Positions 34,695-46,766 of a DNA stretch of 64,000 nt are shown in pieces; the stretch's first letter is position 1, and every line of letters begins with the position of its first letter. The notes below the pieces were generated by a model. That model did not search any database, had not been told where the DNA came from, and saw nothing but the letters and a program-made list of their open reading frames with translations. Source of the stretch: Protula sp. h YS-2021. Taxonomy: Eukaryota > Annelida > Polychaeta > Sabellida > Serpulidae. A program made the translations under genes and the position numbers. The DNA is taken from the NCBI GenBank assembly GCA_949752745.1, contig OX457031.1:4591967-4655966 (forward strand), in the 5' to 3' direction.

Positions 34695-35190
34695 TTACAG
34701 ACTAGGTGAAAAGATTTTTTCTAAGGACTCCTTATATAGCAGTTTGTCCCAATCTAATGTGGTTCTGTAGGGCAATCCGCTATGTAGATACAATCCGCTC
34801 ATGACTGGGAATCATTATTGGGTCGTGATGGCCGAGTGGTTCGCAGGTGCGACTGATGTTAAGAGGAACTCGTAGTATGCAAGTGGGCAGTGCATAAAAC
34901 GAACCTGTCGAAGCTTAGGAGTGTACACGCACAATTTGGTACTTTGCTTCAATGTATAAGGCATGTCCCAGGAGGGTGTTTGAGCACCAGTTGTAATTAG
35001 TACGCATTCTACCAGTTAAAGAGATGTTTACACGCAATTGGAGGGCCAAGGATAATAAAGAACCGAACAATAATGGATATCTAGGTGCTTATGTATTTTT
35101 GCACGTTATCAATTAGACCTATTTTATAGCCCTAAAATGACTGTAATACCAATCAATGCAAAGCATCTATAATTAATAATCGTTACATGA

Positions 35191-35193
<3 letters not shown>
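34695..35193 (+). other. 3' flank of the BTB gene with poly(A) signal
   Basis: AATAAA at 35054-35059 is a plausible cleavage signal about 360 bp after the stop. The stretch includes the tRNA-like relic at 34822-34860. Confidence 0.45.
34822..34860 (+). repeat. tRNA-Ser-like 5' half (SINE relic)
   Basis: GTCGTGATGGCCGAGTGG followed by TTCGCAGGTGCGACT resembles the 5' half and A-box (TGGCCGAGTGG) of a tRNA-Ser or tRNA-Leu. No B-box or 3' half follows, so it is not a tRNA gene. It is probably the head of an old SINE in the BTB gene's 3' region. Confidence 0.45.
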
Positions 35194-35226
<33 letters not shown>

Positions 35227-35246
35227 CATTATTATTATTATTATTA
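35194..35246. repeat. (ATT)n microsatellite
   Basis: Seventeen or so ATT triplets with one ATC. Confidence 0.97.
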
Positions 35247-35429
35247 AAACTAAATACTTGATTTCAATATTTTTGTATGATTTCTCCAAAAAAGACAAAA
35301 AATTGTCAACTTTCTGGGAAAACAAATAATGAAATCGTCTCCAAACTTATTCCGCGGCATATGAATAGGTGTTTGCGAAATGGCCTGTTATATATCTTAC
35401 AGATTTTACACAAAGATGTTTTTGTAACA

Positions 35430-35760
35430 GTTTACATATGTCAGAGGCCTATTTCAATTTTGAAAAGCAATGTATGCACAGTGCAGAAAAAACAACTAAA
35501 TAATTTTGCCATTTGTGATCAAATTGTCCATTTTTGTGTGGTATTATGTGGTTATAGCTGCCAAATATGTTAGAAGCTTATCTATTTGGTTAAGTTATCA
35601 AATATGTTAGAGGCTTATTTCAATTTTAAAGCAATGTATGTACAGTGCAGAAAAAAAACCATTGAAGAAATTTTGTCATTTGTGATGAAAAGTGTACACT
35701 ATAGGTGTCCAGTTTTGTGTAGTATATTGTGGTTATAGCAAGCATAGACATTAGAGAAAA
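35430..35760 (+). repeat. ~166-bp tandem duplication
   Basis: GAGGCCTATTTCAATTTTG...GCAATGTATGCACAGTGCAGAAAAAA at 35440-35493 recurs at about 35608-35655. Both copies continue to TTTTGTGT-GTAT-TGTGGTTATAGC. The BEL element's target site is 40 bp downstream. Confidence 0.8.
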
Positions 35761-35794
35761 TTTATAGCATGTGTATAGAAAATTTTTGGTTGTT

Positions 35795-35799
35795 CCCAC
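35795..35799. repeat. Target-site duplication CCCAC (left)
   Basis: CCCAC directly before the left LTR is identical to 42831-42835 directly after the right LTR. Five base pairs fits BEL/Pao integration. Confidence 0.85.
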
Positions 35800-36358
35800 T
35801 GTGGCGGCCAAAGAAGACAACGAGGTAGTGAAGACTCTTTTATTCAAAAACGTAGAACTCGGGAACAAAAGGTCGTCTGAAACATCATGAAAATAACATT
35901 ACATCTTTTGTCCGACAATCATGTTAAACTAATGGACAAAAGTCAACAAAATTATTACACTGGTGTGAAGGCATTCTACTTACATAAATAATATAGAGCA
36001 AGAATACCAATACACGACTTCGTATTACATGGCTGCTCGTGCAGCATGATTACGCAGTACATGAAAAGTACAAGATTAATATATTTACCAACTATCGCTC
36101 GCCCATGATCCTCGAAGCAGCATGGCACTTGATACTACCGTGAACCAACAAACAACTGAGCCGAGCATGAAAAATCATGGCTTTTAATACGAGATCACAC
36201 GTGGATTGTAGGCTCGGGCCAAAAGAACACTTGATTAATAACCCCGCTTAAGGTGGAAACACTTGTTGAATGATCCCGCATCAAAAAGTAAACATAACCT
36301 AAAATCGCGTTTTCAAGAAACTTCAGTATGGGTATCAAAGACACCTGTGTTCGTTACG
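35800..36358 (-). repeat. BEL/Pao 3' LTR
   Basis: Aligns end to end, without length change, with 42272-42830. I count about 20 mismatches by eye (roughly 3.6%), partly clustered in the first 35 bases. The terminal base next to the internal region is changed, so TGT becomes CGT on the element's strand. Confidence 0.92.
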
Positions 36359-36653
36359 TGGCTCCTCAAAATTATAAATAATTTTTGATAAACACAGTAA
36401 TCATGCACAGTATGCCACATGCGATTTAATATTACCCCTGATACTATGTTTACCTAACACTGACAAGTCAACGGCAAAACAGATCAACACTGACAAGTCA
36501 ACGGCAAAATATCAAATACAATATGATAGCCTTTTACAACATAATGTAATATATTAACATAATATATTCAATACCCTAATCACATCAAACCCGTGCGATA
36601 CCAATTCTTCTATGAACTAATAGTGGCTATTATCCTGGGCGGGGAATTTACCC

Positions 36654-37951
36654 CTACTTGGTCTCTTCCGAAGGAACCAGCAATACTAATTTATGTACTG
36701 GACGTTCCAGGTAAGACGTCTTATCCACATGCTTACCCAATTTATCCAAGTCCCTGTCGCCTGTGACTAATTTGACACTTCTGACACGATCGTCAGCAGA
36801 GAACTTAACTTCAACAACCATGCCTAAACGCCATAAATTGCGGGGTACTTGATCGTCCTTGATCAGGACTATATCTCCTACTGACATGTTGCCACGAGAC
36901 CGAAGCCATTTGGACCTGCTTTGCAACACATGTATATACTCGGAACGCCAGCGACTCCAAAACTGATTAACTAAGTATTGTACCCTTCTCCATCGCTTAA
37001 TTGAAAACATGTCATCTCGCTTAAAATCACCTGGAGGAGAAACTATGATACTACTTTTCTTCGTTAATAAATGGTTTGGCGTGAGTGGTTCGGGAAATTT
37101 GGGATCGGAGATCGTTTCTAAAGGGAGTGGACGGCCATTCATGATGGCTGATACTTCTGCTATAAAAGTACGCAATGACTCATCATCTAGTTGACTTCCA
37201 TTTTGAAATAACAGTGTAGCTAAAATGCTACGTACGGATCTTATCAACCGATCCCACACCCCAGACATGTGACTCGATGAGGGTGGGTTAGTGTGAAACT
37301 CACATACGCACTGATTGACCATCAAAAAGTTTTTAACTGCAACACTGTCAATTTCCTTCAAAGCTTCTTTTAGCTCACGATTTGCCCCAATAAAGTTTGT
37401 GCCTTGATCGCAACGCAGAAGTGATACTGGACCTCGAATGGCAATAAATCGACGCAATGAATTTATGAACAAACTCGTGGTCAAAGAATTCACCACTTCC
37501 AAATGTACTGTTCTAGAAGCAAGGCACGTGAATATACACTCCCAAGGCTTCAACTCTCCTGTTTTCTCGGATCAGGAATGGTCCGAAGAAATCGACCCCA
37601 CAATTGGTGAACACTGGACTTGGTTGAGTTCGATCAACAGGCAAGTCTGCCATTTTTTGCTGTTCTGGAGAAGAACGTAAGCGCCTACATGTCACCCAAT
37701 TGAAAATGTGCTTCGCAACCAAAGACCTACAACCAATAATACAAAAAACCACTTGAACTAATTTTGTTTAATGTCATTCCTTTGCCTTGATGAAGGATCC
37801 GCTGATGGCAATGGGCAACAATCAATTTGCTTACGAACAAATCCTTTGGGACAGCGACTGGATGAATATCACTCTGTGGAAGAATTGAATTTCGCAATCT
37901 GCCCCCAACCTTGAGAACACCGTCCTCCAAGAACCAATAAAGTTTGCTCAA
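36654..37951 (-). pseudogene. BEL/Pao integrase region (frameshifted)
   Basis: The N-terminal zinc-binding part is at 37727-37951 (HPVAVPKDLFVSKLIVAHCH then H-GKGMTLNKI). The core begins around 37513-37752 with NCGVDFFGPF, the first catalytic Asp. The longest frame, 36654-37553, carries SRTVHLEV, CDQGTNFIGANREL (second Asp) and HMSGVWDRLIRSVRS. The third acidic position is Asp in WDRL, where most family members have Glu (WER). The C-terminus holds the family's conserved tail (VGDIVLIKDDQVPRNLWRLG), which binds near the LTR ends. At least two frameshifts separate the parts. Confidence 0.9.
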
Positions 37952-38052
37952 AACACTACGTAACCTGACAGGCCGCTTTTCAGTAATGCAATGAATTTCT
38001 TCCTGAAAGGTATTGTGTTGTACAACCTTCAGTATTTCCTTTTCAGCTACAG

Positions 38053-39042
38053 CTAAGTCTTTGCGGTTACACTTCCTACCAGTGAATCTTTATGTAAACT
38101 ACGAGCCACAACCTTGCTAAATCTCCGTGACCTTAACGCTTCTTTCCAAACAAGAATAAGAGCCACAACTCTTTTGAGACGAATCCAACTCGAAATATGA
38201 GAAAATCTATCCAATTCAAATGATTTCGGAGAGACACCTGCAAGACACGTCTTTTTCACCTCGAGATCTGAATCGCAAACTTCCAGCAATACCGGCTCAA
38301 AGGAGGGAAGAGCTGGTTCCCATAAAAACTTGGGTCCACAGAACCATCTAGATTGACTGCGATTCTTCACCATACATTCCTCGAGAGGCAACATCAGCTA
38401 CATTCAATCGACCTGGTACATGATTCCACTGGTCCGCTGTCGTTTGAAAGTGAATATAACCCACGCGATTAGAGACGAATATATGAAAACGCTTTGTAGT
38501 GTTTGCGATGTAACCCAAAACCTCCTTACTATCACACCAGAAATGATGTTTCGTGTTCACATACTCAAGTTCAGTATCGAGAAACTTGGCAATCTTTATA
38601 GCCGGAACTGCTGCAGTTAACTTGGAACAGTGATAGGACGTATTGGACTAACTCTTGACTTCCCCATCAGCAAGGATACATGTACTGCCCCATGACAGTC
38701 TATCAAACGCAGATAACTAGAACTACCATAGCCTAAAGTCGAGGCATCACAAAAGTGATGCATTTGAACTTCAGCTACCTGGAAACCCTGCAGTTTGGCG
38801 CAACGCGGCACTTTAATTTCCGACAACTCCGATAGGCTACTCAACCACCGCAGCCACTGTACCTCTAACTCCTCAGATATCTGATCATCCCAATCACCTG
38901 CAGACAAGCATAGAGACTGCAAGATACGTTTACCAATGGGTGCGATGAAATCCAAAGGATCATAGATCGAAGCAACTGTAGCGAGTAACCCCCGTCTTGT
39001 CGTGGGACTGGACGCACCATTCAACACCCAGCGCCCGCTCAA
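38053..39042 (-). pseudogene. BEL/Pao connection and RNase H region (frameshifted)
   Basis: 38617-39042 carries TRRGLLATVASIYDPLDFIA and GDWDDQISEELEVQWLRWL, the conserved block after the BEL reverse transcriptase. 38348-38560 carries FWCDSKEVLGYIANTTKRFH and QWNHVPGRLNVADVASRG, matching the RNase H active-site Asp and its C-terminal motif. 38053-38394 carries WFCGPKFL, the usual linker before the integrase. The three pieces are in different frames. Confidence 0.88.
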
Positions 39043-39855
39043 TGGCTAAGTCCTCGAATCGAAGATCAAGTCTATCGCCGCTATGCCTTACCTCAGAAGG
39101 AAGAGATGACAACACTTCCTCTGAATTTGAGACAAATTTGTGAAACTTCAGTTTCACTCGAGCACATAACCCAGTTGTACGTTGAATGAGATTTACTGCC
39201 TTCTCAACCGTTGGTAAACTAATCAAGCCATCATCGACATGAAAATGGTTTCGAAGAAAATTACTCACATCCGAACCAAAATGTTCCTCAAAATCATCTG
39301 CAGCTTGACGAAGCCCAAAATTGCTACAGGACGGACTGGACTTGAGGCCAAACGTGTGAACGCACATCCTATAAATACATGACTCCTTAGAAGTGTCCCC
39401 ACTGTCCCACCATAGAAAGGACATGTAATTCCGATGACTTCTTGGGACTCTGAATTGGTAAAACATCTTCTGGATGTCACAACTGAACGCGATGTCTTCC
39501 TGTCGGAAACGTAAAAGGACGCCTAAAAGAGAATTGGTCAGATCAGGACCTTGCATCAAACACTCATTTAAAGACTTGCCTTTAAATTTGGCACTACAGT
39601 CAAATACTACTCTCAACTTACGCCCATTTAAAACGCCGTGGTGAGGCAGATACCAAACTACATCTCTTAACTCGGCCTCTGGACCCTTCTCAGCGTACCC
39701 ATTTTGGATCATTTCAGACATAAAAGAGGTGTATTCCATCTTATAGCTAGCATCCCGATCCAGTTTTGCCTTTAAATGACCAAGTCACTTTTCTGCAACT
39801 ACACGATTGTTCTCCAAGTCATTTTTCTCACGGAAAGGCAACGGCATGACATAAT
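38960..39855 (-). pseudogene. BEL/Pao reverse transcriptase
   Basis: The open frame 38960-39739 has VFDCSAKFKGKSLNECLMQG, CDIQKMFYQFRVP (motif A Asp) and FHVDDGLIS (motif C, VDD), then LKFHKFVSNSEEVL. Upstream in the same sense, about 39740-39855, the finger region (PLPFREKNDLENNR) precedes an in-frame stop. The catalytic residues are intact in sequence, but the polyprotein is interrupted on both sides. Confidence 0.92.
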
Positions 39856-40610
39856 GACCGTCTTCATCTTAATATATGTTTGACTGCATGGTATCTAGAA
39901 ACTTTCTATCCTTCTTAGAGGGACCTTGACCTTGCGCAATGTCTTTAAAGTCACTCTCCAAAACACCCAGTACATCACGGGGAGATACAACTTCCTTTGT
40001 CCTGGTAGGGAAACAAACTTGATTGAATTTGGTTTCATTTACCACATACGACACAATCCTGTGAGAAACACCTATCCCATCAGACGAACAATCCAAACCA
40101 GAACACTCAATCATACCAACAATGCCCCAGCCCAGATCTGTACGTTGGGCATACGAACCACTTTACGCGGCGACTATCGCATTGGTATCAATGCGCAGTC
40201 ACAGTTATATCCAAGTAACAGACCAATTTCCGCGCCATCACAAACTGGTACTAGCTTGTGTGCCATTCCCTTTAGATGAGGCTACCTCTTGGAGATCGAT
40301 TGTGTCGGAATATGAGAGCGATTTGCAGGCATAATAGACCTCGAATAAAGCGGAGGTAGCTTCAGTCTTTTGCCAGAATCAAACGCTCTGACCATGAGAC
40401 CACTAACGCGAGTACTTCTAATCTGTCTGTCCTCAGCTAGCATTGTTCATAAAGATAACTGCACCTCAGGACCACCAGTACCTAACAACCGGCAAGTGTC
40501 GTCGAGAATGAATGACGTGTCGGACTGTGTATCGAGAAGCGTATACACTAACCGTTCTTTCTCCGGGCTATCAACATCGGAAAGATAGACCGGAACACTC
40601 ATTGAACTCA
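39856..40610 (-). pseudogene. BEL/Pao protease region (broken)
   Basis: At about 40515-40560 the minus strand reads LVYTLLDTQSDTSFI, which fits the BEL aspartic protease active site (DTQSD in place of the retroviral DTG). A linker to the reverse transcriptase follows at 39869-40114. Several frame changes lie between. Confidence 0.75.
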
Positions 40611-41260
40611 AGCTACAACTACCTTGAGTTCAACAATGGATTCAACATTGTTCTGACTTGGTAAAAACACAGGCGCATGTGCATTGAAGTTTGACGTTCC
40701 AGCTTGAGATTGTTGACTTAATTTGTTACCAAACTTAAGCTCAAAGCTATCAAGGAGACATTTTGGATGTAATCTCCCACAACTGTCACACTTCAGTTTG
40801 TTTTTACACTTCTTGTAAATATGACCAGACTTAAGACACCCACGACACAACCGCTTCTCAAAAACGAACTCATTTTTCTGTTGGACATTGAACTTCGCAA
40901 ACCTTTGACAGTCGGCCAATCGATGGGGCTTTTCACAAAGCAAACACAACGACTGCCTTTTGACTTCAGTGTTGACATAAAGCAATCAAATGCGTGATGA
41001 AATTGGTCACGAGCACCACGGAGATGCACCACATCATCAACGTCGGCAAGAACATTGTCGACTTTAAGCAATAATCTATTCTTCAAGTCACGCACGGGCT
41101 TTTTGTACTCTTTTAACCGTAGCTGAAACGCGAATTGTCGACACTTCTCTGTTGGGACAGACATACGCTCACTTTTTCTTTGAGCCTCATCGGGATTTAA
41201 ACTTGCCAGTACCTTCTCTCCTTCCACCCCCCGCCCATTAATAACTTTTTTGGTTTATTG
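40608..41260 (-). pseudogene. BEL/Pao gag remnant with zinc knuckles
   Basis: The 3' part (40608-40985) has three Cys/His knuckles typical of BEL gag: CLLCEKPHRLADC, CRGCLKSGHIYKKC and CDSCGRLHPKC. The 5' part (40985-41250, another frame) is a helical leader (EYKKPVRDLKNRLLLKVDNV). The leader runs almost directly into the knuckles; the large capsid-type domain expected between them is missing. A frameshift lies near 40980. This is best explained by an internal deletion. Confidence 0.75.
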
Positions 41261-42271
41261 CTTGGACAGTAAGTTGCAATATGAGTCAGTCTTGAGCTTG
41301 GGAACTTGTGTTGTATTGTGATATGCCAAATCTTTTTCTTTTCAACTTGTGGTAAACTAGACCGTGTTTCGGCAGTTGATGTTAACTATACTGGTGTGCA
41401 AAAATATTTGCTTATTTAATTTTTTTCAACTAGACCGTTTTCTGGTGTTCTTATGCAAATGTATGCTTGAAAGGTATCTTCCTTTGAATGCCTACTTAAC
41501 AATTTATTTGATATCAGGCCTAAAAGGCAAATCAGTTTTTCATCAAGGTTAAGTGAAGCATTACTTGTCAAACTTTTAGGCATTAGGCCTTGTGCCAATT
41601 GGTTGTAAACGGGTTTCCACTGTGAATAAACTTCTTACATTGGAGTTTAATATTAAATGCAACCTAGTGGTTTCCCTCAATTATATTGTGTTCCAATATT
41701 ACCTGTGTATCTTACATGGCTTATTCAACAAATTGATCAGTCTATTCATTTAAACTAAACTTCTCCTGGCTTAAAAAGGTTAAAGCTTCCAGATTCTCCA
41801 TTTTTGATTCTGCCTTTATTTAGATCACGGTTTACTTTGGTGTTGAAAAAATCAAAACGAACTTAAAATTTTGGTCACCTGGTTTCGGTTGTCTATATAT
41901 ATTCATGTCTTGATTGATTCTCGAATAGCTTTAACTACAGTTGTGTTAAGGCTTATCAGATGGTTCATGTTCCTTTCTGTCCATGTTGTGGTTATCTGAA
42001 TTCCAGTTGAGTACTAGTTTATGGTTCCAGAATTTCAGAATTTTTGAGGTGACTGACGCTTTCAGTCCGGTATAAACAGGTTTTCAATTCTCATGTAGTG
42101 CCACTCTGGTTCTGTTTGTCGGTCGGCCCCCATGTGTTGTTCTTTTATTATTAATTTAAGAGTTATTTTGCACAAGCGTTCAGTTCTTAAGTGAAATAAT
42201 ATTAGTCTGTTTCAAAGTGCGACTTAACAATGTTTGATATTAAACAAGACCCCACCGAGAGAGTTGACGAC
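41261..42271 (-). other. 5' leader of the BEL/Pao element, non-coding
   Basis: One kilobase of AT-rich sequence between the 5' LTR and the first gag codons. No coding frame, no convincing primer-binding site (the minus strand beside the LTR starts GTCGTCAACTC), and no internal repeat was recognised. Confidence 0.5.
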
Positions 42272-42830
42272 TGTGGCATCTAAAGAAGACAGTGAGATAG
42301 CGAAGACTCTTTTATTCAAAAACGTAGAACTCGGGAACAAAAGGTCGTCTGAAACATCATGAAAATAACATTAAATCTTTTTTCCGAAACTCATGTTAAA
42401 CTAATGGACAAAAGTCAACAAAATTATTACACTGGTGTGAAGGCATTCTACTTACATAAATAATATAGAGCAAAAATACCAATACACGACTTCGCATTAC
42501 ATGGCTGCTCGTGCAGCATGATTACGCAGTACATGAAAAGTACAAGATTAATATATTTACCAACTATCGCTCGCCCATGATCCTCGGTGCAGCATGGCAC
42601 TTGATACTACCGTGAACCAACAAACAACTGAGCCGAGCATGAAAAATCATGGCTTTTAATACGAGATCACACGTGGATTGTAGGCTCGGGCCAAAAGAAC
42701 ACTTGATTAATAACCCCGCTTAAGGTGGGAACACTTGTTGAATGATCCCGCATCAAAAAGTAAACACAACCTAAAATCGCGTTTTCAAGAAACTTCAGTG
42801 TGGGTATCAAAGACACTTGTGTTCGTTACA
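42272..42830 (-). repeat. BEL/Pao 5' LTR
   Basis: A 559-bp partner of 35800-36358. Reads TGTGGC...TTACA on the plus strand, and the full TGT...ACA ends are kept. Confidence 0.93.
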
Positions 42831-42835
42831 CCCAC

Positions 42836-45800
42836 ATCTAATTTGTATATTTTTATTATATTTTATTGTTTTATTTATACGTGCAAGGACAATAGACCAG
42901 CCAAGAGTGGTTTTAATTACTAAAAGAAGCTTTGCTAACTCTGGATCTGCGATAACTATTTTGAACTAATAATATATTTTTTAAATGTTGAAGTTCACAG
43001 ATGATTCCCAGTGCTCCAGCGGAAGCTCACAGATGATTTCCAGTGCTCCAGCATTTGGTTTGTTGCACTAGGAAACTAGAGATTCGAAATTTATATGACT
43101 GTTGGAATATCCATTCTAGTGCTCTGTGTAAGTTTGAGGCTAAGAATGGCTTTGATGTTCTTTCTATACTCTTTGCGGTAGAACATCACTGTTTCTTTAA
43201 AACCCAAGATCCCCCTCTCCCATTTCGTTTACTGCGCTGAGTTGTCATTCACATTAATCCGTTACCAGATCTGATTTGTGCAAATGTTAACAAAATAAAA
43301 AGTTTTATACGTCTCCAAGTGTGTCCCTTCGCTTAGCAGAAGTAAAGTGCCGCTCAATTTAAAATTATAAATCTGTTGCATTTCTAGTCTTAGCCAATCT
43401 TACTATGCTTCATATGGAAACGTTTGAACACAAACTAGTCAAGAACATTTTGAAGGGATGAGACTGTTATATGAAATCGGGGGAAGTGTTGCTGTGGGAA
43501 GTCTATCCGAGTTCCTTCCTAATTGTATTGATCCACTCAGCTGAATATTTACCAATTTCTTCGCACGAACTTCTAGAAAACGCACTTTGTTTCAAAAATT
43601 AAAGGTTTATACGTTGTCTAAAGTGAATTAATTAAAAAGGCAAAGTTAGTATTTATTTACTATCAAATGTTTCCAGCATTCCTCAACGTATGGAGTAAAA
43701 CACCCACGACGGTGGAGGTGGTTAGGAGAAATAAACAGTTAGAATCGCAGTGGCATTGCGTCTGTCTACAAAATGTTTTAACTTTATATATATTGTCTTC
43801 CATGCACGACGCAATCGCTATGGGAAACGAGTTAGCGTAGACAAATGTGAAAAAACACAGTACAAATTAATTTGAATTATGCCGAAAGCACTGCCTTGAA
43901 TAAAAATAAATTAAATAAATTTGCCTATTTTATTCAAGCGGGTTTCCAAGGCGATCCAGTTTTAAACAAATACTCGGTAAGTGTGGTTTTACTAGTGTAA
44001 TGCCCAACAACTGACAGTGTTGAAGTTTCTGAAGGTTAGTGCTACTAGAGCATGGTACGGTAATAAGTTCTTACCAGTAACAAGAAAACTGAAGCACTGG
44101 CTTCACTGCAGTATGTAAAAGAGCGTCATGGTGTCTTAGGTGAATCTTTATCGGGTTGAGCACAAAGGCGATCACTCTATCCTCACAAAACGCTGAACAT
44201 TAATAGCTGGGAAAAGCACCTGCCCACCTCATTGTTTTGGACATTTTGAATTTTTCCCAGGCTGTTGCATTGCTCTGCAGATAGGAGGGCTAGTGTCAGT
44301 CTCAAACAGGCAGGAAACTATGACCTAAACTGTGCAAGTTATTTAACGTGCCCATTTTTTTAAATATTTTCATGCCGTTAGTGCAATATCTCCAGTGGCT
44401 GCTTGTAGTGTTTGATGCAAAATCTTTCCTATGCCCACACATGCATGGGAAAACGTTTATACGTCTTTCAGTCCGTTTGCCACGCCTTTCTTGCTTGTGA
44501 CTAGATTTTAGCAAAATCCGTCAACGGATTTTGATGACATAAATTAAATTGTGGTAAACTTGACGGGTCATTTAAGGTTTTGCACTTGGATATTTATTAG
44601 TCGAAGTGTTGATTGTGCGTCCGTCTTTTGAATTCGAGTCCGAAAAATATATCGACGGCTGCGAATGAATCTCCGTTTTGGTGTTTATATGAATAACATC
44701 TTGGGTTGAGAAATATGGGAACCTTATAGCGAGAGTAGTACCTGACGTACTCAGGCTTAAGGGGGTATAGATAGTATCCATTCAAAATCATCGTTTAACT
44801 TCAAACTTTTAGCTTTTAGAACTGCCGTCGTGTTGATCGTGGTTCTCTGAACCCGATTTCTCCACTGCTTGAGAACATATTTTGATAGAATTCTTGTGAC
44901 TTCGTCTGGATTGCTTCCTGGGCTGGTTATATTTTTGTTGTTGCTCCTGACTTCTTCAGCTTACCTCTGCACCTTTATTTTTTTATTCCCAACAGCTGGC
45001 TGTATTGAACTTGTGCTTCTTGTGCCATATTCAACCAAAGCGTGTCAGTGGATTTGGATGAAACTCAGTATTAGCGCTTCATAGAGATGACACCTTGGGC
45101 GATTGGATTTCGTGACGTCTTCACTTCTGGAGTATTTTACATCCTATGACTACGATTCATACAACTCTTTGTGGATTGATGGTTCAGAACGGTGATTCTT
45201 CAGTTTTGTTACGTTTTCACCATTGGGACTTGCTTGGATTTACCGTTTTGTTAGCACGACTGAGCAGCGTTCTGTGAACGGTCTTTGTCTGCACGGATGA
45301 CCTTTCTTCTGACACATTTATGAACACGATTGATAAAATTTGATCCAAGTGTTGATATGAATAACCTCTTAGAATGATTAAAATTTGCTGACATTTAACT
45401 GTCATTAAAGGTCACTACTAAACTTTGAACCTCAATCATTGTCGTATACCGTTCATTCTAGTAGCGCTGTTAGGGCCATTGAGATTATATTTGCTTTTAG
45501 TTCCACTACAGTTCCAAGCTTGACATGTACTGGTCTCGGATAGGGGCACATATAACTTTTGTCTTGGGTGTATACTCAGTGTGTTTAGGGTGATGACACC
45601 ATCTGAACAATCGAAACGCACATAATATGCAAAGAGATCAATCAGAAGCTATGTTGACAACAGCTATTAGGTGAAACAACAGCATGATATCATCATTATC
45701 ATGTAATAATATTGCTGCCATAAATACTAAAGTCCATAAAAACAGTCGTTTGCTCAGAGAAATTTGCATATTTCCAGCAGAAATAAATCTTTAAGTAAAA

Positions 45801-46606
45801 GGCATCCTTGTAATATTCAGTGTTTTGCTTTTCCTGTGAAAAATAAATAATGGCGTTTTCTTGTTTTATATCGAGGTTATCTGAGTGGTGGCAAGTGATG
45901 AGGGTCTCTTCGGTTATCCGTTTCCTTCAAATCATTGCAACCGGCTGATACTCTTGTGTTTCTTTTCATCACCTTGAATGTACACTCATTCAAACAAAGG
46001 GCATGTTCGTGCGGAGTGATTGAGCATTATATGCACATAGTGTGCAATCTGAAAAAATCTGAATGTCTGTTTCACAACATGATAATGATTGGAATCACTC
46101 AATGTGGTGGTCAAGAAATTAGGGTCCATAATAATAGTTATTTAGTCAAAGAAATTTATTTGGATGTTTTAAAAATAAAAAAACGTTACAAAATATAATT
46201 ACAACATAGAAATCATAGTAACCTGTTTTAGCGCATGACCTCATCATCAAAAAGCCGAACGGGTGATGACAATCATCATCAGTTATTATCAGCCTAAGCG
46301 AACAGGCCCATAAGATGGGGACAGCAATTGATTTCCAGTCACTATATCTCAGGCATCATTTTATTATATATCTGATTATACAACACATCATACCTAACGA
46401 ACAAGCCCATACAGTCACTTGAATCCTGTGGAACATGTTCTACTTTGTTCGTTTTGTCTGATGATATCTAGTATTGTTTTATTTGTTCAAAATTTGTCTC
46501 TGATATTCTAGCCTGATGTCATCAGGCCAAACGTACAGGGCCTCTTTCAACAACTCCATGCATTATTTGAATTCATAATATTTTACTGTTTGATATTCGA
46601 AGCTTT
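42836..46606. other. Intergenic stretch between BEL/Pao and Polinton elements
   Basis: No gene was recognised in 3.8 kb. A ~34-bp direct duplication (TTCACAGATGATT-CCAGTGCTCCAGC) lies at 42992-43052. Around 46290-46550 the phrase CGAACAGGCCCATA recurs in diverged form. Some minus-strand frames at 44570-45620 share short similar words but resemble no protein I know; they may be decayed mobile-element coding sequence. Confidence 0.45.
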
Positions 46607-46766
46607 AGTGAAAAACGGTAGGCAATGCGTCTGCCTAAACCGATTGATTTCATAGTTAAGCCCCTTCAATTTAATCAGGATTTAAATGAGGAAGCTAAGG
46701 AACCTCGGGATTGCTTATAAATGTTATTACTTACGTTATTGACTTAACCGTGATGTTGTTTATATG
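46607..46766 (+). repeat. Polinton left TIR
   Basis: Pairs with 51482-51643 reversed. Shared words include GTCTGCCT, GTTAAGC, AATTT-A-CAGGATTTA, CTCGGGATTGCTTATAAATG and TTATATGATAATAG (diverged). Confidence 0.85.

Larger units (their letters stand above)
35800..42830 (-). mobile_element. BEL/Pao LTR retrotransposon, full-length but decayed
   Basis: A 7.03-kb element on the minus strand, bounded by CCCAC duplicates and 559-bp LTRs with TGT...ACA ends. Internal order in its own sense is zinc-knuckle gag, aspartic protease, reverse transcriptase, RNase H, integrase. This is the BEL/Pao order. Coding is broken by several frameshifts and stops, so the copy is not autonomous. I find no convincing tRNA primer-binding site beside the 5' LTR. 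A purine stretch (GAGGAG on the minus strand, 36360-36366) precedes the 3' LTR. Confidence 0.93.

Noticed and set aside
34822..34900. tRNA-Ser gene
   Set aside because: Only the 5' half matches; the anticodon arm and T-arm are absent. Kept as a SINE relic.
45935..46198. 87-codon open frame before the Polinton
   Set aside because: No recognisable domain; probably chance in AT-rich DNA.
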